Assembly: GCF_900091705.1 (NCBI RefSeq)
Contig: NZ_LT594785.1
Span: forward strand, 1,933,830 to 1,997,829
Direction of reading: 5' to 3'
Source of the DNA: Clostridium mediterraneense
Lineage (GTDB): Bacteria > Bacillota > Clostridia > Clostridiales > Clostridiaceae
Length of the DNA stretch: 64,000 bases
In this document: one piece after another, positions 1 through 9,606 of the stretch
How the letters are laid out: each line of letters begins with the position of its first letter
Numbering within the stretch: position 1 is the stretch's first letter
The notes under the pieces: model-generated
Databases searched by the model: none
Told to the model about the DNA's origin: nothing
What the model saw: only the letters and a program-made list of their open reading frames with translations
Program-made: the position numbers and the translations under genes

Positions 1-28
1 TTCTTTTTTATTTAAAACAATCTATTAA

Positions 29-3000
29 TTATTTTTTTCTTCTGAAAATTCTTAGAGCTGCTATAGCCGCCATTATTCCAGCTAATATACCAAATCCATC
101 TTCTGTGTTGTTTAATCCAGTGTCTGGTAATCCTGTTTTATTAACAGTTTCTCCATTACTTCCTTTATTAACAGTTTCTGAATTGCTATTACTATGACTT
201 ACTCCTGAATTTATATTTCCATTATCAATAGCATTTCCATCTTGATTTACTACTGGTTTAGCATCATTATGATTCTCAGTATTTCCTTCATTGTGATTTA
301 CTACTGGTTTTACATCGCCATGTTTATCAGTATTTCCTTCATTATGATTTACTACTGGTTTTGCATCGCCATGTTTATCAGTATTTCCTTCATTATGATT
401 TACTGCTGGTTTTGCATCGCTATGTTTATCAGTATTTCCTTCATTATGATTTACTACTGGTTTTGCATCGCTATGTTTATCAGTACTTCCTTCATTATGA
501 TTTACTACTGGTTGATCGGATATTACATTATAAATAATAGTAGTTTCACCTTTTTCAACTTTAGTAGGAACTTCTTGTACCTTATTACCATTTACAGTAG
601 CAGATACTGATTGTAACTTATAACCTTTAGGTATTATTATATTACTTATTTTACTTCCTACTGGTTCATTGTAGTTACTATCTAATAATACTTTACCTTC
701 ACTAGTAATTACTTCTACTTTAACTTTTCCATCTTCAGTAATCTTTTTCTTATTACTATTTGAAGGATTATTTTCTTTATGATTTACTATTGGTTTTACA
801 TCATTATTATGTGTATTTGTAGAATCTTCTTTATTATTTGTAGTCTTATTTATATTTTTATTATCACTAGGACTTACACTACTTCCTTGATTATTATTTT
901 TCTTTTCAGGTACATTTACATTATAAATTATAATAGTTGTATTATCTGTATCAGGATTGCTTACTATTTCATTCTTAACATCATTTTCTGAAACAGTCTT
1001 TCCATTTACAGTTATATTAACTAACTTATCTTTGCTTGGAATCACTATAGGATTAAATTTAAGTCCTACTACTCCAGTATGAGTAGCTTCTTCAATAGTT
1101 TTTCCACTTTGATCAATAACTTTAATTACCACTTCACCATGTTCTTTCTTAATAGGACTCACTTTACTTCCTTCATGTGTATCAGTATTAGGTTTATTTT
1201 GATTATTATGATTTACTACTGGTTTATTTTCAGTATTTCCTGATTCATGATTTTCATCAGGTTTAATAGCTGACTTGCTATCATTCTTATCAACGCTTGA
1301 CTTATTTTGATTGTTATGATTAATCACTGGTTTATTTTCTATCTTATGATTTCCTTCAGCCTTAACCGCTGATTTATTATCACCTTGTTTAATACTACTA
1401 TGATTTATTGTTGTTCTATCATTTCTGTCTACTATTTTATTATTTTCTTTAGATTTATCACTTGATACCTTAGCTAAATGATAAACAACAACTTGTTTTT
1501 TGTTCTTATAATCTAAATCATTTACTGAATCTACTTTCTTTCCGTTTACTGTTATTGATTCAACTTCATATCCTGCAGGAATATTTAATTTATATTCTTT
1601 TGATTTAGTATCAACTTGTCCAACTTCTTTTACAACATTAGTAGGTGCTTCGTTTCCTATTTGTGTTTCATAAGTTATTTCTCCATTTATAGGAACTACA
1701 TTATAGCTTACTACTTCACCATTAAATGCTACTTTAACATCATTACTATTTGTATAAGTATTTGTATTCTTATTAGCAATTAATATTAAGTCTTTATTAT
1801 TTGGATTAGATACTGTTATATTTTCTAGTTTATAATTTGAAGGAATTTTATCTTCTATATTAACTATTGAAGTATTAAATGGTAGCTTATATTCATTATG
1901 ATATAAAACATCACCATTTTGATTTACTACTCTTTCACCAACATTCATCATTTTTGGTGATAAATTATAAACTATTGTAGTATCCTTCTCTCCGAATACC
2001 TTTGGAAAATCTACCTCTGAAGTTTTAACTCCATTAACTGTTATATCTTTAAGCTCATAATCATTCTTATTCCAAGTTGGAGTAACTTCTTTATAAGCTT
2101 CACCTTGATAATTTGTTGTTACAACAGGCTTACCTAAAACTTTTCCATCAACCACAGCTTCAACTGTTATTGTTGATTTAGCTATAGGTGACACGATATA
2201 AGTTATGTTAAGGTTCTTATCCGGCATAACTTGTGGTAATTTATTAGCTGGTGTTTTTACTCCATCTACAAGAATATAATCTAATTTATATTCTTTCTTA
2301 TCCCAATTATTATCAGCTACTGAAATCTTATCACCTACAAAATGTGCTACTGTAGGAATAGTACTTAAAACTTGTTCACTCTCAGTCTTAACCTCAATAT
2401 TAAGCTTATACTCAGCATTTTCTGCCATATGATAAACAATATCAGTTGTTCCCTTTGAATAATCCTTAGGTAATTTATCTAAAGGCGTTTTAACTCCATT
2501 AACTGTTACATAATCAATATGATAATTTTCTAAACTTGGAATACTTTCATTTTTAATTGTAGTATTCACATCACCTGTTTCTATATAATTATACTTAGTA
2601 CCTTCAACTGCTTTACCATTTGCATAAACTGTACTTATATCAACATTTCCTTTAATAGGTGTTATATCTTTAATACTATCTCCTAAATACACTAAACCTT
2701 GAGGCTCTATTTCAAATACACTAGGCTTATCTACTTTATAAGAAGAATTTAATTTTCCATTCTTAATTAAATTAGTAATACTAATCTTAGAACTTGTTTT
2801 ATAATCTAGAAATATCTTATCTCCATATTGATAAGGTAAATTATTAAATGCATTACTTAAAGCACTTTCAGGCCATTCACTTCCATCAAGAGTTAGGTTT
2901 TTAATTAAATTACCATCTTTATTATATAATCCTATACTAAATGCTTCACCATTAAGATATGGATTAACTATTGCATTACCCTGTTGTACCTCAATTGTGT

Positions 3001-6000
3001 TTATATTTGCATTAAATCCTAGAGTACCAAGTGATTGGTTCCAAACATTATTTAAAATAATTTTATTTCCTGATATTCCTTGTACCTTTTCAGAACAAGG
3101 TAATGATTTATAATCTCCAAATTCAGTATAAGCAGTTACTGTTTCTCCAAACTTTAATTTACTTGGTAACTTAACAGTATACTCTCCTTTTGAGTTAACA
3201 ATTGTAGAATAATTTTGATTATCTATATTTATAACAACTGTTGACCCAGGCACTCCCTTCCCACTTATTTCATCTGATTCATTTACTACACTATTCATAG
3301 TTGGTGGATTAAATACAACTAATTTATCATCATTTATAAGTATGTTATAAACATGTTGATTATTATATTCAAAGGAATTTACATTTTCATTTATATTATT
3401 TAAATTATTTAATATTAATCTCGCACCATATACACTATTAGGAACAGTAACTTGAATTATATCCCCATTCTTATATTTCATTCCATTAAATAACTTCTGA
3501 TATTCATTTAATGATTCTCTTGATTGTACTGTAACTGATTTTAAAACTTCTCTATCTGAATTTAAAATTGATATAGTTAAATATTTATACCACTTATCTG
3601 CTGAATATCCAGTAGGTGTTTGACCTGTTGAATAAAAATTAAGGGTATTATTCTCTGTATTTAATGATAATGTAGCTATTGCTCCAGCATATCCATCAAT
3701 AGATAAAGTCTTTTTATTTAAATATTCACTTAAATTAGAATTAATAATAGTAACTGGGCTTATAGCTTTACCTGGTGTTTGTGCTGTAACTCTTATTTCA
3801 CCCTTACAAGATATAGGTATTTTAATAGTAAACTTAGAATCACTTCCACAAGTAACCTTATATGTCTTTCCATTATACTCAGCTCTAATCACAGAATTTG
3901 GATTAGCTATCCCTGTTAATACTATATCATTACCTTCTTGCTTTGGTAATAACATAGTTGGTTTTAATGATATTCCTTTATATTTATCAAATGAATCATT
4001 GTCATAAACTAAGAAACCTATACTCTTATTACTATTGTCTATTATATATTTAATTAATTTTTGATTTGTTAAATTTTCTCCCCAAATTTCTAAGGAAGGT
4101 AAAATATTTACATGATAAATTTTTGCCATGGCATAAGGTAAAAATTCTTTTCCATCAAAAGGTAGTGTTTTATTATATAATTCTTCTCTATATAATGTAG
4201 CTACTTTTTGCATATAATCTGGATAATAATGTTGTAATAAATAGAAATAATCTAGACCATTTCTTGATCCATCAACAAAAGAATATGGTGAGTGTTTTCC
4301 ACTAAAATAATCTTCATATAATGGAAGAAGTGCTTGATTTTCATAATTTACTCTACCCATACCATTCCAAGCCCATGTAGTTTTTCCTTGTAATTTAAGC
4401 TGTGTATCCATAGTATACATATTAGAATATACTTCACATCCCATATAACTATCTGCCCAACCTGGATCAAAAATATGTCCAACTTCATGGAATAATACCC
4501 ATCCTGGTTCAGTTAAACATCCTGGGAATAATCCAGGAACAGTCCATGTCCCATTTCCATCGGTAAGCCAAGCACCTGAATTACCTATAGGTGGATATTG
4601 AGCTGTTACATAGAAGAAATTAGTATGGAATCTATTTAATTGATCCTTCGCATCTGGTGTAAGCCCATTTAATTCATTGTCAGATATAAATGTGTCATTA
4701 TAAGTTTTAACTGTTTGTTGTGCATTAAAATCTTTTCCTAAAAAGCTCGCTTTAGGCATGTACATTCTTATATGATTACCAATTATAACAGCCCCATAAT
4801 TTTGATTATCTCCACTATTTATTTCATTATAAAAAGTTTGACTATTATTAGTGGCATAACTGCACATTTTCACATCAGTTCTATTATCAAATACAGGTAT
4901 TTCTCTATAAGGAGTATTCATAGTATCTAAATCTACTTTAAAATTAAATGGTGTATCAATACTACCACCCTTTAACATTATATTAGATGTATTTAATATT
5001 AATCCTCCCCCTTTTGGTAAATCTATAATTGTAGGGGTATTTACTGGTATTTTCTGATTAATATTTTCTCTTAATCCATCATTCACTCGAAGTGTTGCAT
5101 ATCCAGTTACATTTCCTTTTATATCTATCTTTATTTTCCCCTTTGAAAGCATTTGTACTCCAAGTGGTTCAAAAGAAGTTAATGGCATACAATCTCCTTT
5201 TTTAGCAACAGGATCATTTGGGTTTATACTTGCTTCTCTATGCATATTAAAAGTAAATTCTTTGGCTATATTACTACCATTTAAATAATAATTAGTTGGA
5301 ATTGTCGTAATTCCTTGTTCATTTATTACTGATATATTAACAGGAGTATTATAATTAATATTAACTGCGACCTCTACATTAAGATTACCTTTATTATCAG
5401 TTTTATAAGTATATTTCTTTCCATCAATAATTATATTAACTTCGCTATTAGGATAACTACTTAAACTAATAGTCTTACCTATAATATTTACTTTAGGAAT
5501 ATTAAAATCTTTCAATCCACTATTTGTTATCTCATAAAGTATAGTTGGATTATCACTACCATTTAACTTATATTCTGCTTGTCCATCAAAATTAGCCACA
5601 GACATATTTAATCCATTTGATTTTATCTTTATATAATCACCATAATTAAAGCTTAATCCATTAAAATCTTTATATAAATTATTATTAGTATCTCCACCCT
5701 TATAAGTTTCAGACTTAATTACATCACCATTTTTATTATATAAGGTTACTGTATAAACTATAGAAGAAGTATCTCCACAAAAATATTTTGTTCCATCATT
5801 AATTATTTCTATTTTCTTATTTTCTTGATCAAAATTAATTTTTGATACTAAATATATTCCTCCCCAATTTCCATATAAAGATATATTATTATAATTTAAT
5901 TTATATTTATTTGGGTTTAGCTCTACATTTTTTTGTACTTCCTCATTTCCTTCATTAAAGACTGTAACTACTGTATCTGTAGTTATATTTTTACTAGTAT

Positions 6001-7372
6001 TTATATCTAAATTATATTCTCCATTAGAATTAGATGTAGTTACATAATCTTTATTATCAACCCAGATATTCACTGCTGAATTAGGTGTAGCTTTTCCTGA
6101 TACATTTATCTTATTATTTCCTAAATCAAAATAAATAGGATTTACAGTTAAATTATTAGAAAGTTCTTTTAGACCATTTTGTGTTATTTCATAACTTACT
6201 GTTTTAGTACCACTTCCAGGAATATTATCTATCTTTCCATTCGGATTGTTTATAGACATATCAAGCCCATATGATGTAATTTGTATAGAATCACCATACT
6301 CAAAGCTTAATCCATTAAAATCATTATATACATTTTGACTACTTCCTGAACCATTATATTTCTCTGATTTTATTATCTTACCACTTTTATTAAGTAAAGT
6401 TATTGTATATGCAGGAGAGCCAGAACTCCATGAGAAATAAACATTTCCTCTATTTTCAACATCTAATTTCTTTGTATATTGATTAAAACTAATTTTTGAT
6501 ACTAAATATGGATTTCCTCCCCAATATCCATTTAAAGAGATACTAGTATAATTTAATTTATAATTACTTGGATTTAGCTCTACATTTTTTTGTACACTAT
6601 CATTTCCTTCATTAAAAACTTTAACTACTGTATCTGGAGTGATTTTTCCAGTAACAGTTATCTCTAAATTATATTGACCTTTAGAATTAGCTGTAGTTAT
6701 ATAATCTTTATTATTAACCCATATATTCACTGCTGAATTAGGTGTAGCTTTTCCTGATACATTTATCTTATTACTTCCTAAATCAAAATAAATAGGATTT
6801 ACAATTAATTTATTAAAAAGTTCTTTTAAACCACTTTTTGTTATCTCCATTGATATAGGTTTATTTACTTGATAATTCTTTTCATTATTAAAGTTAGATA
6901 TACTCAACCTACTTGATGTTTTATAATCTATAGTTAAAATATCCCCATAAGAATAATCTAAATTATTAAATGCATTATAAAGTTTATCTTCTGGGTGTTC
7001 TCCACCACCATTTACTTGAACTGATTTTATTAATTCTCCATTACTTTTATATAAACTTATAGAAAATGCTTCACTAGATACTGATAAATATGGATTACTC
7101 TCTGCCCATCCCTTAATAAATTCTATTTTATTTGTTAAAGGATTAAACTTTAAAGATCCAATATTTTGTCTCCAAACATTGTTTATAGTTATAACATTAT
7201 CTTGAATATTATGTACATTAGAATCTACTTCTTCTTGAATATTACTACTAATACTTCTATTAGCTAATAAAGTTATATTGTTGCTTTGTGTAGTATTTTC
7301 AGCTATAGACTGTGTATTCATACCTATAACTCCTGCTAAAGTAATTATTGATAATATCTTTTTATTATTCAT
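29..7372 (-). CDS. Cell-wall-anchored M60 (enhancin-like) mucin/glycoprotein peptidase, 2447 aa
   Basis: Secreted zinc metallopeptidase of the Peptidase_M60 family, which cleaves mucins and O-glycoproteins. Visible parts in order: a signal peptide (residues ~1-25); Trp-Gly-containing mucin/carbohydrate-binding-like units near residues 64, 281 and 495, alternating with Ig-like modules containing 'VNIWV'; the M60 catalytic region with HEVGH at 962-966 and a likely third zinc ligand E980; further binding units near 1220 and 1440; MucBP-like repeats (~1590-2050); a hydrophilic Asn/Lys/His-rich stalk; five 17-residue tandem repeats; and a sortase signal LPDTG at 2415-2419 followed by a hydrophobic segment and RRKK. 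The start is supported by GGAGAAG just upstream. No c-di-GMP riboswitch is seen upstream, unlike the second M60 gene at 55066-61056. Domain assignments are from motif recognition; exact substrate is unknown. Confidence 0.9.
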   Translation of the reverse strand: MNNKKILSIITLAGVIGMNTQSIAENTTQSNNITLLANRSISSNIQEEVDSNVHNIQDNVITINNVWRQNIGSLKFNPLTNKIEFIKGWAESNPYLSVSSEAFSISLYKSNGELIKSVQVNGGGEHPEDKLYNAFNNLDYSYGDILTIDYKTSSRLSISNFNNEKNYQVNKPISMEITKSGLKELFNKLIVNPIYFDLGSNKINVSGKATPNSAVNIWVNNKDYITTANSKGQYNLEITVTGKITPDTVVKVFNEGNDSVQKNVELNPSNYKLNYTSISLNGYWGGNPYLVSKISFNQYTKKLDVENRGNVYFSWSSGSPAYTITLLNKSGKIIKSEKYNGSGSSQNVYNDFNGLSFEYGDSIQITSYGLDMSINNPNGKIDNIPGSGTKTVSYEITQNGLKELSNNLTVNPIYFDLGNNKINVSGKATPNSAVNIWVDNKDYVTTSNSNGEYNLDINTSKNITTDTVVTVFNEGNEEVQKNVELNPNKYKLNYNNISLYGNWGGIYLVSKINFDQENKKIEIINDGTKYFCGDTSSIVYTVTLYNKNGDVIKSETYKGGDTNNNLYKDFNGLSFNYGDYIKIKSNGLNMSVANFDGQAEYKLNGSDNPTILYEITNSGLKDFNIPKVNIIGKTISLSSYPNSEVNIIIDGKKYTYKTDNKGNLNVEVAVNINYNTPVNISVINEQGITTIPTNYYLNGSNIAKEFTFNMHREASINPNDPVAKKGDCMPLTSFEPLGVQMLSKGKIKIDIKGNVTGYATLRVNDGLRENINQKIPVNTPTIIDLPKGGGLILNTSNIMLKGGSIDTPFNFKVDLDTMNTPYREIPVFDNRTDVKMCSYATNNSQTFYNEINSGDNQNYGAVIIGNHIRMYMPKASFLGKDFNAQQTVKTYNDTFISDNELNGLTPDAKDQLNRFHTNFFYVTAQYPPIGNSGAWLTDGNGTWTVPGLFPGCLTEPGWVLFHEVGHIFDPGWADSYMGCEVYSNMYTMDTQLKLQGKTTWAWNGMGRVNYENQALLPLYEDYFSGKHSPYSFVDGSRNGLDYFYLLQHYYPDYMQKVATLYREELYNKTLPFDGKEFLPYAMAKIYHVNILPSLEIWGENLTNQKLIKYIIDNSNKSIGFLVYDNDSFDKYKGISLKPTMLLPKQEGNDIVLTGIANPNSVIRAEYNGKTYKVTCGSDSKFTIKIPISCKGEIRVTAQTPGKAISPVTIINSNLSEYLNKKTLSIDGYAGAIATLSLNTENNTLNFYSTGQTPTGYSADKWYKYLTISILNSDREVLKSVTVQSRESLNEYQKLFNGMKYKNGDIIQVTVPNSVYGARLILNNLNNINENVNSFEYNNQHVYNILINDDKLVVFNPPTMNSVVNESDEISGKGVPGSTVVINIDNQNYSTIVNSKGEYTVKLPSKLKFGETVTAYTEFGDYKSLPCSEKVQGISGNKIILNNVWNQSLGTLGFNANINTIEVQQGNAIVNPYLNGEAFSIGLYNKDGNLIKNLTLDGSEWPESALSNAFNNLPYQYGDKIFLDYKTSSKISITNLIKNGKLNSSYKVDKPSVFEIEPQGLVYLGDSIKDITPIKGNVDISTVYANGKAVEGTKYNYIETGDVNTTIKNESIPSLENYHIDYVTVNGVKTPLDKLPKDYSKGTTDIVYHMAENAEYKLNIEVKTESEQVLSTIPTVAHFVGDKISVADNNWDKKEYKLDYILVDGVKTPANKLPQVMPDKNLNITYIVSPIAKSTITVEAVVDGKVLGKPVVTTNYQGEAYKEVTPTWNKNDYELKDITVNGVKTSEVDFPKVFGEKDTTIVYNLSPKMMNVGERVVNQNGDVLYHNEYKLPFNTSIVNIEDKIPSNYKLENITVSNPNNKDLILIANKNTNTYTNSNDVKVAFNGEVVSYNVVPINGEITYETQIGNEAPTNVVKEVGQVDTKSKEYKLNIPAGYEVESITVNGKKVDSVNDLDYKNKKQVVVYHLAKVSSDKSKENNKIVDRNDRTTINHSSIKQGDNKSAVKAEGNHKIENKPVINHNNQNKSSVDKNDSKSAIKPDENHESGNTENKPVVNHNNQNKPNTDTHEGSKVSPIKKEHGEVVIKVIDQSGKTIEEATHTGVVGLKFNPIVIPSKDKLVNITVNGKTVSENDVKNEIVSNPDTDNTTIIIYNVNVPEKKNNNQGSSVSPSDNKNINKTTNNKEDSTNTHNNDVKPIVNHKENNPSNSNKKKITEDGKVKVEVITSEGKVLLDSNYNEPVGSKISNIIIPKGYKLQSVSATVNGNKVQEVPTKVEKGETTIIYNVISDQPVVNHNEGSTDKHSDAKPVVNHNEGNTDKHSDAKPAVNHNEGNTDKHGDAKPVVNHNEGNTDKHGDVKPVVNHNEGNTENHNDAKPVVNQDGNAIDNGNINSGVSHSNSNSETVNKGSNGETVNKTGLPDTGLNNTEDGFGILAGIMAAIAALRIFRRKK
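250..513 (-). repeat. Five 51-bp tandem repeats coding a 17-aa stalk motif
   Basis: Inside the M60 gene, five in-frame copies of a 51-bp unit code for the motif PVVNHNEGNTDKHSDAK with small variations (S/N, S/G, A/V). They lie just before the LPDTG wall anchor and probably form an extended wall-spanning stalk. Near-identity at the DNA level makes copy number prone to slippage between strains. Looser copies (KPVINHNNQNK, KPVVNHNNQNK) occur near 1200-1340. Confidence 0.85.
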
Positions 7373-7500
7373 AACTCTTCTTCTCCAATCATTATTTGTA
7401 ACATTAAATTTATACCAAACATTATAAATAATAGAAAGTATAAAAGGTTTATTTTTTATTACAAATAATTATCCATCAATAGTAAATCTTAATATAAAAG

Positions 7501-7543
7501 AAACTATCTTAAAGTAAAATAAAATTTCTCTTTAAGATAGTTT
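7501..7543 (-). terminator. Intrinsic terminator after the phosphonate operon (bidirectional)
   Basis: A 14-bp perfect inverted repeat (AAACTATCTTAAAG / CTTTAAGATAGTTT, 15-nt loop) with T-rich flanks on both sides. It lies downstream of phnW on the minus strand. The rest of the 7373-7644 gap is AT-rich leader of the M60 gene, with no further feature that I can support. Confidence 0.8.
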
Positions 7544-7644
7544 TTTTATATTATATATAGGGAAAATAACTTTATTATAAGATATCTACTTTAACTTTAT
7601 CTTATTTTTTCAATTAATCTAAATTTAAATTTTATTTATTCTTA

Positions 7645-8772
7645 TTAAATATAAGTTTTAGTATTTAGCTTACAATATTTATCTATACTACAAATTAATT
7701 TTTCCATATCTCTTATTGTAATATCTCCTATGTTACCTATTCTAAATGTATCTGCATCAGATAGTTTGCCTGGATAAATTACGAATCCCTTTGTTTTTAA
7801 AAAACTATAAAACTCTTTAAAATCAAACTTTAAATTTTGAGGATAGCAAAATGTTGTTATTATTGGTGAATGATATTTACTATCTACATATGGATTAAAT
7901 CCTAGTTTCTTCATTTCACTAACTAAATATTTTTGCATAGAATTATATCTTTGATACCTTTTTTCTATTCCGCCCTCTTCTTTTAATTCCTCCATAGCTT
8001 CATAAAAAGCATGAACTGTATGAGTTGGTGAAGTAAATCTCCACTTTCCATTATCTTTCTCCATTGTTTCCCATTGAGAGTATAAATCTAAACTTAATGA
8101 TCTAGCTTGTCCTTTTATTTTTTCTAAAGATTCTTTCTTGGCTATAACAAATCCGAAACCTGGAACTCCTTGAACACATTTATTTGCTGATGATATCAAA
8201 TAATCTATTCCTAACTTTTCTATTTCTATATTAATTCCCCCAAAAGAACTCATTGCATCTACTATTAAAGTTTTATCATATTTCTTTACTATTCTACTTA
8301 AATTCTCAACTGGATTTAATATTCCTGTTGTTGTTTCACAATGAACTAAGGCTACATGAGTTATATCTTTATCATAAGAAAGCTCATACTCAAGTAAATT
8401 ACAATTTAAAGGTTCTCCTTCTCTACAAATTATAGAAGTATTTTTTATATTTAAAACATCTGCCATCTCTTTTATTCTTTTTCCATAAGCACCATTAATT
8501 AAAACAAGTAATTTATCATCTTTTCCTATCGTACTCCCTATAACTGATTCAACTGAAAAGCTTCCACTTCCTTGCATCAATATTGATGTATAATTCTCTT
8601 CTGAACAATTTGCAAGAGATATTAGATTTTTTCTTATTTCTTGAACCATTGAGTTATACTCATTATCCCAAGTACACCAATCCTTTAATAAAGCAGCTCT
8701 GACCCTTTTGCTTGTTGATAATGGACCTGGTGTTAATAATACATATTCATTATCTGGCACTAAATTTCTCAT
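7645..8772 (-). CDS. phnW: 2-aminoethylphosphonate--pyruvate transaminase
   Basis: PLP-dependent class V aminotransferase that moves the amino group of 2-aminoethylphosphonate (AEP) to pyruvate, giving phosphonoacetaldehyde and alanine; cytoplasmic. The 375-aa length is normal. The N-terminal [11 protein letters not shown] motif, the H144/E146 'HCETTTG' stretch, D172 ('VDAMSSFGG') and the likely Schiff-base K198 ('[14 protein letters not shown]') all fit the family. It is the last gene of the operon and lies 12 bp after phnX, whose enzyme takes its product. A GGGGGAG ribosome binding site precedes the ATG. Confidence 0.95.
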   Translation of the reverse strand: MRNLVPDNEYVLLTPGPLSTSKRVRAALLKDWCTWDNEYNSMVQEIRKNLISLANCSEENYTSILMQGSGSFSVESVIGSTIGKDDKLLVLINGAYGKRIKEMADVLNIKNTSIICREGEPLNCNLLEYELSYDKDITHVALVHCETTTGILNPVENLSRIVKKYDKTLIVDAMSSFGGINIEIEKLGIDYLISSANKCVQGVPGFGFVIAKKESLEKIKGQARSLSLDLYSQWETMEKDNGKWRFTSPTHTVHAFYEAMEELKEEGGIEKRYQRYNSMQKYLVSEMKKLGFNPYVDSKYHSPIITTFCYPQNLKFDFKEFYSFLKTKGFVIYPGKLSDADTFRIGNIGDITIRDMEKLICSIDKYCKLNTKTYI

Positions 8773-8784
8773 AATCTTCTCCCC

Positions 8785-9579
8785 CTAATTCATTACATAT
8801 AAACTTAAATTTATTTTTTCTATTACCTCTATAAGTTCACTCATATCATCAATAACATAGTCTGCTCCAGCATTTAATAATTTTTCTCTCACTAAATTCA
8901 TTTTTATTTTTAACTCTTGCTTATTCATATTATTTACTTCATCATAAGTAAGTCCAAGCTCTGAGCTACCTAAAATAACACCTACTGTAAATACTCCTGC
9001 ATTTTTTCCTTCCTTTATATCAACTACTGTATCTCCAACCTTCACTAAAGCTTTCATATTATCAATTCCTAAAACTTTAGCATTTTCATTTATCATATAT
9101 GGGTATGGTCTAGCTTTCTCAACCTCATCTGAAGCTATTGTAAAATCAGGCTTATAGCCTTCTTTATTAGCTATAGGTAAAATAATATCCATCATTTCTT
9201 TAGTATATCCTGTTGTTGTTCCTATTTTTATTTCTCTAGCTCTTAATTCATCTACTACTTCTAAAACATATGGATTTAATTTTACATAGTCACTTAAACT
9301 TGAGAATAAAACTTTCTCAAATCTATCATATAACTGATTTACATCTTCCTGTGTTGCTTCTCTATTATATTTCTCCTTAAAAAGCTTTTTAACTCTAGGC
9401 ATATTTAAAATTGCTCTAATATGATCTATTTTTAACATCCCCATTGGCTCTCTAGCCTCATCAATAGTTATTTCTATACCTTTACTTTTAAAAGCTTCTA
9501 TAAATGCTCCAACTGGTGAAAAACATCCATAATCTATTGTTGTACCTGCCCAATCAAATATAACCCCTTTAATATTCAT
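8785..9579 (-). CDS. phnX: Phosphonoacetaldehyde hydrolase (phosphonatase)
   Basis: HAD-superfamily enzyme that hydrolyses phosphonoacetaldehyde to acetaldehyde and phosphate through a lysine Schiff base. The nucleophile is D9 in IFDWAGTTID, and the Schiff-base lysine is likely K50 in MGMLKIDHIR; the C-terminal KVGDTVVDIKEG supplies the HAD acidic motif. I chose the ATG at 9579 rather than the upstream ATG at 9594, because the latter lies inside the ribosome binding site GGAGGAGAG of the 9579 start. The protein is 264 aa, as usual for PhnX. Confidence 0.95.
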   Translation of the reverse strand: MNIKGVIFDWAGTTIDYGCFSPVGAFIEAFKSKGIEITIDEAREPMGMLKIDHIRAILNMPRVKKLFKEKYNREATQEDVNQLYDRFEKVLFSSLSDYVKLNPYVLEVVDELRAREIKIGTTTGYTKEMMDIILPIANKEGYKPDFTIASDEVEKARPYPYMINENAKVLGIDNMKALVKVGDTVVDIKEGKNAGVFTVGVILGSSELGLTYDEVNNMNKQELKIKMNLVREKLLNAGADYVIDDMSELIEVIEKINLSLYVMN

Positions 9580-9606
9580 AAAACTCTCCTCCATTAAATA
9601 ATTTAT

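Noticed and set aside
250-513. Possible CRISPR-like repeat array
   Set aside because: The 51-bp units are directly adjacent with no spacers, stay in frame and encode a wall-stalk repeat; there are no cas genes.
242-991. Plus-strand open frames rich in Ile/Tyr/Phe (repeating 'MIYYWF')
   Set aside because: They are the antisense of the 51-bp tandem repeats and stalk of the M60 gene; composition is unnatural and no ribosome binding site precedes them.
7373-7644. A second c-di-GMP riboswitch before the first M60 gene
   Set aside because: I looked for GACGCAAAGC-type cores and found none; the region holds only a terminator and AT-rich leader.
9580-9594. Longer N-terminus of PhnX (MEESF...)
   Set aside because: These codons are the ribosome binding site GGAGGAGAG read as protein; the real start is 9579.
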